A DNA stretch of 6,769 bases from Candidatus Hebobacteria bacterium. GTDB lineage: Bacteria > Armatimonadota > Hebobacteria > Hebobacterales > Hebobacteraceae. The notes beneath the pieces are model-generated. The model worked only from the letters and a program-made list of their open reading frames with translations. It was not told where the DNA came from and searched no databases. Where the stretch lies: positions 1 to 6,769 of the forward strand of contig JALGTT010000104.1 in assembly GCA_029821235.1 (NCBI GenBank). The letters run 5' to 3'. Below, piece after piece: positions 1-5,488 of the stretch (position 1 is the first letter of the stretch; each line of letters begins with the position of its first letter). The position numbers were made by a program, and so were the translations under genes.

Positions 1-263
1 CGATCATCGTCGGCTACCACGGCGCGCCCGACCGGTGTGTGCGGGACAAAGAATGGTCTTACATCAGGCGGCCGGAGGGAGAGCCCGACGAGCTCTATCA
101 CCTCTCCGACGACCCGCGGGAGACCAAGAACCTGATAGACGAACACCCGGACGTGGCCCGCCGCCTCTCCTCCGCCTTCGGCCCCTACTTCCACCACAAC
201 CCCGCCGGCGAGGTCAAAGGCATCCAGGGCAAATACGAAATGGGCTCCGCCTCCGTCACCTAA
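1..263 (+). CDS. Type I sulfatase (arylsulfatase family), C-terminal end only
   Basis: The reading frame is open from base 3 and ends at TAA 261-263, so only the last 86 codons or so are in the window. The visible part has the usual tail of S1-family sulfatases: a strand reading VRDKEWSYIRR, then a turn and an ELYHLSDDPRETKNL motif (family form ELYDLxxDPxExxNL), then a helix resembling 'HPDVARRL'. The catalytic Cys/Ser that matures to formylglycine and the metal-binding residues lie upstream, outside the window. These enzymes hydrolyse sulfate esters, often on polysaccharides, and many are exported, but substrate and location cannot be read from this end. Any in-frame GTG here is internal and not the true start. 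No clear terminator follows. The next 590 bases are non-coding palindromic DNA. Confidence 0.85.
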   Translation, partial: IIVGYHGAPDRCVRDKEWSYIRRPEGEPDELYHLSDDPRETKNLIDEHPDVARRLSSAFGPYFHHNPAGEVKGIQGKYEMGSASVT

Positions 264-358
264 CCTCCGGCCTGCCTCTGCTGTAGATACTGTGTTGCGA
301 GTCAAGTGGGGAGGGGGTGATAATTGGGATCAAAGGGGCGGTGATAGGGCGGGCGTGT

Positions 359-463
359 GGCTAGGTCCCGTCAGGGACCGCTGGCTAGGCCCTTGGCCGC
401 CATGGCGGTCTGCCCGAGGCAGACCTAGCCACATCCCGGCCTTCATGCCTAGGGACCTACGCC
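359..463. repeat. Compound palindromic element (REP/BIME-like)
   Basis: Several palindromes are nested. The outer arms are GGCTAGGTCCC (359-369) and GGGACCTAcGCC (452-463, one extra base). Inside are GGTCCC-GTCA-GGGACC (364-379), GGCTAGG (383-389) facing CCTAGCC (424-430), the 12-bp palindrome CCGCCATGGCGG (397-408), and GGTCTGCC-CGA-GGCAGACC (407-425). Some arms are shared, so alternative folds compete. This layout is like bacterial interspersed mosaic elements. A role as a bidirectional terminator or mRNA 3' stabiliser for the sulfatase gene is possible but inferred. Confidence 0.6.
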
Positions 464-481
464 CGCCGGCCGTTCTGCCTG

Positions 482-527
482 CCCGCCATAGCCAAAGGCG
501 ACGGCGGGTAGGGCGGGGCCTCCGCCC
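482..527. repeat. Two adjacent GC-rich hairpins
   Basis: The first hairpin pairs CCCGCC (482-487) with GGCGGG (503-508) and contains an inner GCC-AAA-GGC (491-499). The second pairs GGGCGG (511-516) with CCGCCC (522-527) over a 5-base loop. The first has the same nested design, with a small internal loop, as the hairpin at 773-807. Confidence 0.5.
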
Positions 528-536
528 TCCGCCTGT

Positions 537-601
537 AGCGCAGGCCTGTCCGCCGGCCGTCTGGCGGATCCCCTGACCTGCGCTCGGCCCGCCAGGGCCG
601 A
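537..601. repeat. Nested hairpin followed by an abutting second hairpin
   Basis: AGCGCAGG (537-544) pairs with CCTGCGCT (577-584), an 8-bp outer stem. Inside it TCCGCC (549-554) pairs with GGCGGA (563-568). Directly next to it TCGGCCC (584-590) pairs with GGGCCGA (595-601) over the loop GCCA. That design echoes GGTCCC-GTCA-GGGACC at 364-379: different stem bases, similar 4-base loop. Confidence 0.55.
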
Positions 602-611
602 CCTCTAGTGC

Positions 612-630
612 CACAGGTGCCCCACCTGTG
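612..630. repeat. 8-bp perfect hairpin with CCC loop
   Basis: CACAGGTG (612-619), loop CCC, CACCTGTG (623-630). It has no T-tract on either side, so it is not a classical intrinsic terminator. It closes the dense palindrome cluster that begins at 359. Confidence 0.55.
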
Positions 631-667
631 CCCGTTCCGCATGCCCGCCGCCCCTCCCCCACCCCCA

Positions 668-822
668 CGCCTCACCCCGCCGGGACACCTCTGCTTACGC
701 CCACCATATCGCGCTGCGTTGTGGCCCGCTTCACCTCCCGATCACCATCAACCCTCACCAAGGGCGGGCCTGTCCGCCGAAGTCCGCCCGAGGCGGACGA
801 AGGCGGAGAGCGGGGTGAGGCG
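668..822. repeat. 13-bp inverted-repeat pair enclosing a nested hairpin
   Basis: CGCCTCACCCCGC (668-680) is perfectly inverted as GCGGGGTGAGGCG (810-822), 129 bases apart. Just inside the right arm is a nested hairpin: TCCGCC (773-778) pairs with GGCGGA (802-807), a symmetric GAA/GAA internal loop follows, then GTCCGCC-CGA-GGCGGAC (782-798). I saw no flanking target duplication, so a mobile element is not proven. A structured RNA or a long-range stem are alternatives. Confidence 0.5.
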
Positions 823-855
823 CGGGAGTGGCCCCGTCATCACCTCGCGGCCACC

Positions 856-933
856 TCACCTCCGCTCGAACGCCTTCTTGATCACCTCCAACTCCCGCGG
901 CGTGATCCCCCACAACTCCGCCGCCGCGTCCAC
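856..933 (-). pseudogene. Short helical remnant or 25-residue small ORF
   Basis: GTG at 933 to TGA at 856-858 encodes 25 residues starting VDAAAELWG and ending KKAFERR. It reads like the helical C-terminus of a larger protein, and almost every codon ends in G or C, as in parA-parB and unlike the neighbouring block. A TAG lies immediately upstream in frame. The GTG sits four bases past the stop of the DUF429-like gene, so translational coupling to that gene is possible. I cannot name a family. It could be the truncated end of a resident gene cut by arrival of the block to its right, a real small protein, or chance in GC-rich DNA. Confidence 0.25.
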
Positions 934-937
934 CTAT

Positions 938-1841
938 TCACCTGACCCCCAGAATCCACCCCTCGATCCGGGCCACTTCGCGCTTGTGCAGCGTGAGGCC
1001 CGGCGCGAAGAACTCTGCGAGGCTACTATCCAGACCGGCGCGCTGCACGCACGCGGTGACCGAGTAGGCGTCGTGCTGATCAGGCGTACGACCCCCGCGG
1101 TCAAAGCTCTGGCTCCACAGCGACGGGTACACCTCCGCGACCACCCACCGCCCGCCCGGGATGTCCCAGCCATCGAACGGCCAGAAGTGGACGCGCTGGC
1201 CCGCGTGCTGCCGCAGGTAGCGCAGCCACGGCAGGCCAGCATGGGTGGATCTGGCTAAAAGCCATTTCATAACCTCTTCTCAGCAGATGTACATGTTCTT
1301 AGAGTCGCTCAGAGCGCCCTGTACTGGGGCATAGCCCAGCCACACGGGGTTATGAAATGACTTCTACCGATCCCGGCACGGCAAAGTGGAAGACAGACTT
1401 GGCGCGGGCCCGGACTTCGGTCAAGCGTCGCCAGCGCGGGTCTCCAGAACGGCTCACCGCATTGCCGCAACTGCCATCGCGAACGAAGCCGACGTAGGTG
1501 TTATCCTCATCGGTCGGCCAATGGCGCTGGAAGTAGTCGAGGAATACATCCTAGTCGAGCGGCAAGCTACATCTCTCGAAGTACCGCAGCGGGAACGAGA
1601 AGCCGTGGTCTACGCCGACCAGAGTCGGGACACCCTTGCCAAGCCGTGCGACGAGCCACTCGGCGATACCGCGACGCGTCCAGTACTTGCGCGGGCTCGG
1701 TGGCGGGTGCACCTCGAGGGGTAGCGATGCCTTACCCGCCATGTAGACTCGCCATCCCTTCAGGCTGGCTGTGGGGGTCTTCGCGCCGGAGTAGTCGATG
1801 CCGATGTAGAAGTCGAAGGCCGGGGTGCCGATGACGCTCAT
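938..1841 (-). pseudogene. RNase H-fold-like (DUF429-like) protein, broken by a nonsense codon and a MITE insertion
   Basis: The best start is ATG 1841, with AGGGGG six bases upstream overlapping the stop of the HEPN gene, so the two were probably translationally coupled. The N-terminus carries FYIGIDYSGAKTP, the first strand and acidic residue of an RNase H-like fold, then PPPSPRKYWTRRGIAEWL and LVGVDHGFSFPLRYFE. Codon 97 is TAG (1551-1553) where I recall Trp in relatives. The frame then continues through HWPTDEDNTYV and RWRRLTEVRA to codon 159 (Val). A 107-bp element interrupts it there, bringing an in-frame TAA. After the element the frame resumes as ARSTHAGLPWLRYLRQ, HFWPFDGWDIP and VAEVYPSLW to a TGA at 938-940. 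Without the insertion and one TA copy the gene is 795 bases, 264 residues. Function is unknown; the fold suggests nucleic-acid processing. The family match is from memory. The two lesions are seen directly. Confidence 0.75.
1258..1364. mobile_element. 107-bp MITE-like element with 17-bp terminal inverted repeats and TA target duplication
   Basis: The left end AAAGCCATTTCATAACC (1258-1274) and the inverse of the right end (1348-1364) agree at 15 of 17 positions, with a perfect 12-bp core CATTTCATAACC. TA dinucleotides flank it at 1256-1257 and 1365-1366. Removing the element and one TA joins GTA to GCC and restores the host gene frame (Gly-Ser-Val | Ala-Arg-Ser), so the boundaries are set by the gene itself. 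No transposase fits inside. The interior folds further: GTACA (1289-1293) with TGTAC (1320-1324), CGC/GCG around 1306-1316, and CTGGG (1324-1328) with CCCAG (1335-1339). TA duplication is typical of IS630/Tc1-mariner and some IS5-group elements, one of which presumably mobilised it in trans. Confidence 0.8.
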
Positions 1842-1852
1842 CCCTTGCCCCC

Positions 1853-2497
1853 TTACCACGGCAATGGAATGCCGTACTCGTCGCGCAGGAATGCCGAGAA
1901 GGCTGCGTCGGTTAGCACCACGAGCCGCTCAAAGAACTTCCTGCACTCTCGAAGTGATTGGAGAGTGAGGCGCGGTTGATATTGATGGTCGTGCAACCAC
2001 GCAATGTTGTTGGGAAGCGCGGATCCGTGAGCAATTGAGTGACGGATACGGAGCCACGCGTTCAGCCTGGAGCGCATCTCACCCGCATCCCATTGGCGAG
2101 GCCCTACGTGCCAACTCCAGTGCGGCCATGGGTCGAACCCCAGCGATAAGCCACACAGCAACTCCTGGACGCGTTCCGCATTGGGGGTGTGGAACCGACG
2201 GATACTCTCCTCGATTTCGGCTCGCCGCATGGCAAACGCGGCCTGGACCCATGCGGGCATGGTGCCTGTAGCAGCGGCACCCCCGCCGATACCTAACTCG
2301 ACTGCATTCAGGGCGTCGACCACGACCTTCTCGATGTAGGCCTCCCACGCGGCGACCATCATGACCACGCCAGCTCGATGGATGGCATCCTGTTGGTGTC
2401 GGCGGCCTCTGCCCTGCTGGATCCTCCCGTGAATCGTAATCAACTGGTCGACCAGGCGGACCAATTTCGTGAAATGACTGTGCGCGTTGGATGGCAT
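1853..2497 (-). CDS. HEPN-domain protein (RiboL-PSP-HEPN-like), likely RNase or RNA-binding
   Basis: This 214-residue, mostly helical soluble protein has no signal peptide or membrane segment. Two HEPN hallmarks are visible: an early helix with AAWEAYIEKVV (about 49-59, conserved Trp-Glu) and the C-terminal RIRHSIAHG (150-158), giving the R-x4-H motif (Arg152, His157) that forms the ribonuclease site in active HEPN toxins. That Arg/His pair suggests a catalytically competent site. The RiboL-PSP-HEPN subgroup is common in defence islands and often sits beside nucleases. The start ATG 2497 is set by AAGGAG at 2506-2511, eight bases upstream. The gap to the upstream nuclease-like gene is 30 bases and the next gene's ribosome site overlaps this stop, so all three look like one operon. 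A cognate antitoxin-like minimal nucleotidyltransferase is not seen. Whether it is a toxin, a defence effector or a structural RNA binder cannot be decided here. Confidence 0.8.
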   Translation of the reverse strand: MPSNAHSHFTKLVRLVDQLITIHGRIQQGRGRRHQQDAIHRAGVVMMVAAWEAYIEKVVVDALNAVELGIGGGAAATGTMPAWVQAAFAMRRAEIEESIRRFHTPNAERVQELLCGLSLGFDPWPHWSWHVGPRQWDAGEMRSRLNAWLRIRHSIAHGSALPNNIAWLHDHQYQPRLTLQSLRECRKFFERLVVLTDAAFSAFLRDEYGIPLPW

Positions 2498-2527
2498 GTC
2501 TTGTGCTCCTTCGAACCGTGGGCCGAT

Positions 2528-3799
2528 TCAGCTCCCTCTTCCGAACACCAGATCAACAGCGGGTCTGCACGCTATCCACGCGGCCGCGATTTGGTCGACC
2601 ACCTCGGGGGAGTGCACTGCAGAGCAATGGGCGTATGGGAATCCGACACCGATGCCGAGCTGCACGTTCCCGCGCCTCCGGACGAAGATGTTGTAGGCCG
2701 TCTCCACCCAGAGCGGTTGCACCCGGATGGCGCTGTTGCTGCGGCGCTCCGCGGGTTCAAGCAGTGTGCGCAGGTCGGCCTCTATGCGTCCGTCTACGAT
2801 AGCTTCAGATCGTTGTGTAGGGTACCGACGTTGGAGCACCTCCACCCGTGGCTGGAAGCCCTTCGCCTGCCGAAGGAGCTTCTCGCAGCGGCGGCCCACC
2901 TCGCGTAGCAGATCGGCGAATCCCTGAGCGCCCAGCGCTCTCACTCTGGAACGATAGATCCCCTCCATGGCGTTCGAAAGACACAACATCGCCCAGACCT
3001 CGTTCTGACGCAGGGACACGGTGAGATGGGGGGACTTTGTGAAGCCATGATCGGCCCTGTCGTCCAGCCGAAGGAAGTCCCAAACGTGGCCCCCCGATTC
3101 GCCAGTGATCGCCGGGCGCCCCTTGGCCTTCAGGTCAGCACGGAGCTCGCGGGCGAGTGCCTTCCGCTTCCGAAGCTCCCTCGTGACCAGCACCAGCGCT
3201 CGCTTTGCTTCCGGGTAGTTGTAGGGATGCTTGGGCCCGAATGGTACTCCGGAGAACTCGGTCAGTGTGCCCTCTGTCAGATATCCTGAGGATGCCATCT
3301 GCATCTCCGCCACCTCCAGGTACTCGGCCAACCGTCCAGCCCAGGCTGATGTTGCCTGGTGTTCCCGGCCCCACTTGTAGATGTCCGTCCATCTCTTGTG
3401 GTAGAGGCCGTCCGCGACGCGAGGGGCCTTGCCGCGAGCAGTGATCGCCAGGACGCTGATGTCAGCGAAGCCGCGCCTGCGGAGAGTGCCCTCGTGGCGC
3501 CGAAGCTGTGCTACGGTGAGGCGGGCCATCACCTTGCTCTCGACAGCGAGACACCACTCATCGCCAACACTAATGCACATGTCCGGAAGGCCTCGGCGCT
3601 CGGCCTCGTCCTCGGCGACTTCGGGGTCGCCGGGCAGCTGTTGTTCGATTACCTCGATCTGTCCAGTCCTGGGGGCCCGCCTGCCCGTCGTCCACTTGAC
3701 GAAGCGACGCAACAACATCGTATCCTCGGCAAGGCATGAAGCAAGGGCGTGTGTGAGGCGGTTCTCCGGCGTCTTGTACTGGTCGAAAAGACTGCGCAT
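2528..3799 (-). CDS. PD-(D/E)XK nuclease-like protein, 423 residues, first gene of the operon
   Basis: The N-terminal domain looks like a PD-(D/E)XK nuclease. PENRLTHALA (11-20) gives the leading Glu12 on a helix. GLPDMCI (70-76) then supplies Pro72-Asp73, and LAVESKV (84-90) supplies Glu87-x-Lys89. LTVAQLRRHE (94-103) follows with a Gln (98) in the place of the motif-IV Gln of many family members. All three core acidic/Lys positions are present, so DNA cleavage is plausible. Residues 180-423 are a basic, helical region followed by an alpha/beta C-terminal part that I cannot assign; it may recognise DNA or a partner. ATG 3799 is the first start in frame and matches the family-like opening FDQYKTPENRLTHAL, though its ribosome site is weak. 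The downstream gene is the HEPN protein, 30 bases away. Codon third positions are less GC-biased than in parA-parB, suggesting transfer. It could instead be a restriction-like enzyme of another class. Confidence 0.7.
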   Translation of the reverse strand: MRSLFDQYKTPENRLTHALASCLAEDTMLLRRFVKWTTGRRAPRTGQIEVIEQQLPGDPEVAEDEAERRGLPDMCISVGDEWCLAVESKVMARLTVAQLRRHEGTLRRRGFADISVLAITARGKAPRVADGLYHKRWTDIYKWGREHQATSAWAGRLAEYLEVAEMQMASSGYLTEGTLTEFSGVPFGPKHPYNYPEAKRALVLVTRELRKRKALARELRADLKAKGRPAITGESGGHVWDFLRLDDRADHGFTKSPHLTVSLRQNEVWAMLCLSNAMEGIYRSRVRALGAQGFADLLREVGRRCEKLLRQAKGFQPRVEVLQRRYPTQRSEAIVDGRIEADLRTLLEPAERRSNSAIRVQPLWVETAYNIFVRRRGNVQLGIGVGFPYAHCSAVHSPEVVDQIAAAWIACRPAVDLVFGRGS

Positions 3800-3811
3800 G
3801 GCAAACGCCTA

Positions 3812-4124
3812 CTAGGCCGTTGCTCTGTGATCTCTCGCCTCGAACGCTGAGCGTATCAGGAAACGCTCAGACTTGTCCTGCGGGCGCCTAAAGGGCTCCC
3901 ATACCTCTGAGTTGATGGCACCGCGCTGCCCGGATTCCTTGCGGCACCGGTACTCCAGCCATTAGCCGCAGAGCCAGGTCAGTGGTCGAGCTGGGTGTAG
4001 CTGGCGTTCGATGCAGCTCCCGACCAGAGGGGGTCAACGTCGGCTACATGGTTCGAGTAGTCCGTAGCATTGCTCGATTATGTCCCGCCTGCAGTGTAAG
4101 GTTGGGCGGACCCTCTGGGGTATC
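3812..4124 (-). pseudogene. Possible decayed coding remnant with two in-frame stops
   Basis: No intact gene lies between 3800 and 4124. One minus-strand frame nevertheless reads like protein: pieces such as RPTLHCRRDIIEQCYGLLEP, GSCIERQLHPARPLTWLCG and NSEVWEPFRRPQDKSERFL are separated by TGA (4034-4036) and TAA (3962-3964), and the frame ends at TAG 3812-3814. I recognise no family. It could be an eroded gene once preceding the nuclease-like gene, or a chance frame. Confidence is low. Confidence 0.22.
3844..3870. promoter_or_regulatory. Candidate operator or hairpin upstream of the nuclease-like gene
   Basis: CTGAGCG (3847-3853) is inverted as CGCTCAG (3864-3870) over a 10-base loop, and the left arm itself sits in the odd palindrome ACGCT-G-AGCGT (3844-3854), giving three half-sites. 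It is 45-71 bases upstream of the ATG of the PD-(D/E)XK gene, where an operator or 5' leader hairpin would fall. I see no convincing -35/-10 pair next to it. Confidence 0.3.
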
Positions 4125-4602
4125 TTAGGCGGCAAGGCGATGCTCGTCAATAGCAGACTCAGCCTCCCTGCTTTGGGTCTGCTCTTCGTCCAAGGCCGCT
4201 TTCAGCATCCACAGATCTTGGTGCCCGATGACCTTACGGAAGTTGCGCTCCGTCTCGAGAGCCGCCGCCTGGGGGTGGGCTCGCCCCAGCCATTCGATCT
4301 GGGCCCGCAGCCGCGCCAGACCTTCTCCAACGTCCTGGAGCCCCCGACCACAAATAGCCGCCTTCGGTCTGGTTTGACTCCGTGGCTCCCTCGCTCAGCC
4401 ACGTCCAGCAGCACCCCCGGGTAGTTTCGCGTGCTCACCCCCTCCCATCACGACCCCGAGCAGCTGTTCCCGCAGCCCGCGATCGCGACCTCCGCTGCCC
4501 TCCCGCGTGTGGCGGGCCCGGCACGTGCTCTGCCGAGATCGCCCGCACCGCCAGGCCCGCCCACCCGCTGAACCTCCCTTTATCAGTCAGGTCACTCGCC
4601 AT
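4125..4602 (-). pseudogene. Frameshifted hypothetical gene, family unknown
   Basis: Coding-like segments occur in different minus-strand frames in succession. They run from a possible ATG at 4602, through LREQLLGVVMGGGEHAKL (near 4475-4422), then PGVLLDVAERGSHGVKPD one frame over, and back to the first frame for GLARLRAQIEWLGRAHPQ and VIGHQDLWMLKAALDEEQ, ending at TAA 4125-4127. The last frame is open for 89 codons (4394-4125) but has no ATG, GTG or TTG at its beginning. The fragments join sensibly if two compensating small indels are undone; G-runs near 4424 and 4345 are likely sites. The C-terminal part is a charged helix. I do not recognise the family. Sequencing error in G-runs is an alternative to real decay. 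Confidence 0.4.
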
Positions 4603-4699
4603 CCTCCACCATCTCCACAAGGATGATCCCTGACGCGACCAAAGCCGGCAAGCCCCCCGTTTGCGTCCATCCACGTCCCTCCGTGGCCCACCCGGACTC

Positions 4700-5131
4700 T
4701 CACTCATCTGCCTTCCCATCCTCTTCCTCGCCTACTCCATCCTCGGCCTCGGCGGGTACCTCCGCCTCCTCCCCCTTCTCCTCTACTTCCTCCGGCTCTG
4801 CCGGTTCCTCCTCCTCCTGCCTTTCCCCCCTTATCTCCGCGATCAATGCATTGATGTCCTCCATGTCCACGCGCTCCTGGCGGACCTGGCCTGCCAGCCT
4901 CTCCCACAACCGCTCGAACCGGTCGTCAACCACAGGGTCGCGCCGCTGGCTGTCCATCCACTCGCGGATCTCGTCCGCCCGGAACCTCCACTCCCGGCCC
5001 ACCTTGAAGGCTGGAAGCCTCCCCGTGCGTGCGAAATCCACCACGGTCACCCGATGTAGCCCCAAATACTCCGCCACCTGCTTCACGTCCAGCAGGGCCG
5101 GCAGTGTCACTCGCTCTTCAAACTCCGCCAT
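4700..5131 (-). CDS. Excisionase/MerR-like helix-turn-helix protein with acidic tail
   Basis: This 143-residue protein has a compact DNA-binding domain at about 14-59: LDVKQVAEYLGLHRVTVV (helix-turn-helix), then RTGRLPAFKVG and EWRFRADEIREWM (wing and closing helix). It is the helix_turn_helix_17/excisionase-type fold used by small MerR-like regulators and recombination directionality factors. A charged helical linker follows (70-104), then a tail of Glu, Ala, Pro and Gly from 105 to 143 that is strongly acidic and probably disordered. ATG 5131 is chosen because GGTGGAGG lies six bases upstream; ATG 5137 is a near alternative, and the longer frame from 5209 lacks a ribosome site. It faces away from parA across about 360 bases, so it may share control with, or regulate, the partition operon. 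No integrase is nearby, which argues for a chromosomal regulator rather than an excisionase. Confidence 0.82.
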   Translation of the reverse strand: MAEFEERVTLPALLDVKQVAEYLGLHRVTVVDFARTGRLPAFKVGREWRFRADEIREWMDSQRRDPVVDDRFERLWERLAGQVRQERVDMEDINALIAEIRGERQEEEEPAEPEEVEEKGEEAEVPAEAEDGVGEEEDGKADE

Positions 5132-5137
5132 GATCAT

Positions 5138-5145
5138 CCTCCACC
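5138..5145 (-). promoter_or_regulatory. Ribosome binding site that sets the HTH gene start
   Basis: On the minus strand GGTGGAGG lies six bases before ATG 5131 and directly against ATG 5137. This favours 5131 as the start and argues against the longer upstream extension. Confidence 0.65.
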
Positions 5146-5150
5146 ACCCT

Positions 5151-5181
5151 ATTCTACCACACACTACATAGTCCTTCGCAA
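5151..5181 (-). promoter_or_regulatory. Possible sigma70 promoter of the HTH gene
   Basis: Reading minus, TTGCGA (5181-5176) and TAGAAT (5156-5151) are separated by 19 bases, one or two more than ideal. The -10 box is identical to that of the parA promoter. It would give a very short leader before the ribosome site at 5145-5138. Confidence 0.35.
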
Positions 5182-5433
5182 TTTTACGAAGCCAAAGAGA
5201 AGGGTTCACAATCTCCCTCCTCGGAGCGGCCTGGCCGAGCAGAAAACACAGTTATCGTAAGCTAAAAAGAGTTTTACAAAGGGGTGCGTAGTCTATGTAC
5301 AGGAAGGGCAGTCCGGGGCCGCTCTGCAGGACGGCACTCCAACCTACTGCCCCTCCGATCGCCCCGGCCCCCCCGCGCCGCCGCTCCATTGCTCCCCGAT
5401 CGCCTGGGCCATAGGCAAAAGTGCACAAAATGA
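5182..5433. other. Divergent spacer between the HTH gene and the parA promoter
   Basis: About 250 bases separate the two divergent promoters. Most is GC-rich, but 5241-5282 is distinctly AT-rich (runs of A and T around AGCTAAAAAGAGTTTTAC) and could be an easily melted or protein-bound site. I looked for a parS palindrome (TGTTTCACGTGAAACA) and for DnaA boxes and saw no good match. No gene is supported here. Confidence 0.45.
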
Positions 5434-5462
5434 TTGACAGCCAACCCTCTTGCGCATAGAAT
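5434..5462 (+). promoter_or_regulatory. Near-consensus sigma70 promoter of parA-parB
   Basis: TTGACA (5434-5439) is a perfect -35 box. After exactly 17 bases comes TAGAAT (5457-5462), a one-mismatch -10 box. The start of transcription is expected near 5469, giving a leader of about 20 bases before GTG 5489, with the ribosome site GAAAGGA at 5474-5480. Confidence 0.85.
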
Positions 5463-5488
5463 CTGTTGTCACCGAAAGGAATGGGCCA

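Larger units (their letters stand above)
264..855. other. Gene-free spacer rich in GC palindromes
   Basis: No convincing gene is seen in either strand. The open frames here are low-complexity Pro/Arg/Gly translations without family resemblance, as expected from very GC-rich DNA. What the stretch does hold is a series of perfect hairpins, mostly with 3-8 base loops, annotated individually, and one longer inverted-repeat pair. No tRNA, rRNA or clear promoter was recognised. Confidence 0.7.

Noticed and set aside
264..855. CRISPR array in the repeat-rich spacer
   Set aside because: The palindromes differ in sequence and spacing and there is no regular direct repeat with spacers.
608..1258. Plus-strand open frame of 216 codons over the spacer and the DUF429-like remnant
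   Set aside because: Its translation is low-complexity Pro/Arg-rich, and the right half is antisense to recognisable coding sequence on the minus strand.
3985..4070. tRNA-like stretch with GGTTCGAG
   Set aside because: The bases flanking the T-loop-like motif do not pair, and no acceptor or anticodon stem can be formed around it.
4623..5171. Plus-strand Ser/Pro-rich frames
   Set aside because: They are antisense to the Glu-rich tail and HTH domain of the minus-strand gene. The serine repeats are the complement of the Glu codons.
5132..5209. N-terminal extension of the HTH protein from ATG 5209
   Set aside because: It would override a good ribosome site before 5131, add 26 residues absent from the fold, and cover the likely promoter.
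5210..5433. Search for a parS site or DnaA boxes beside parAB
   Set aside because: No sequence close to the parS palindrome or to TTATNCACA was found. The AT-rich patch alone is not enough to call an origin.
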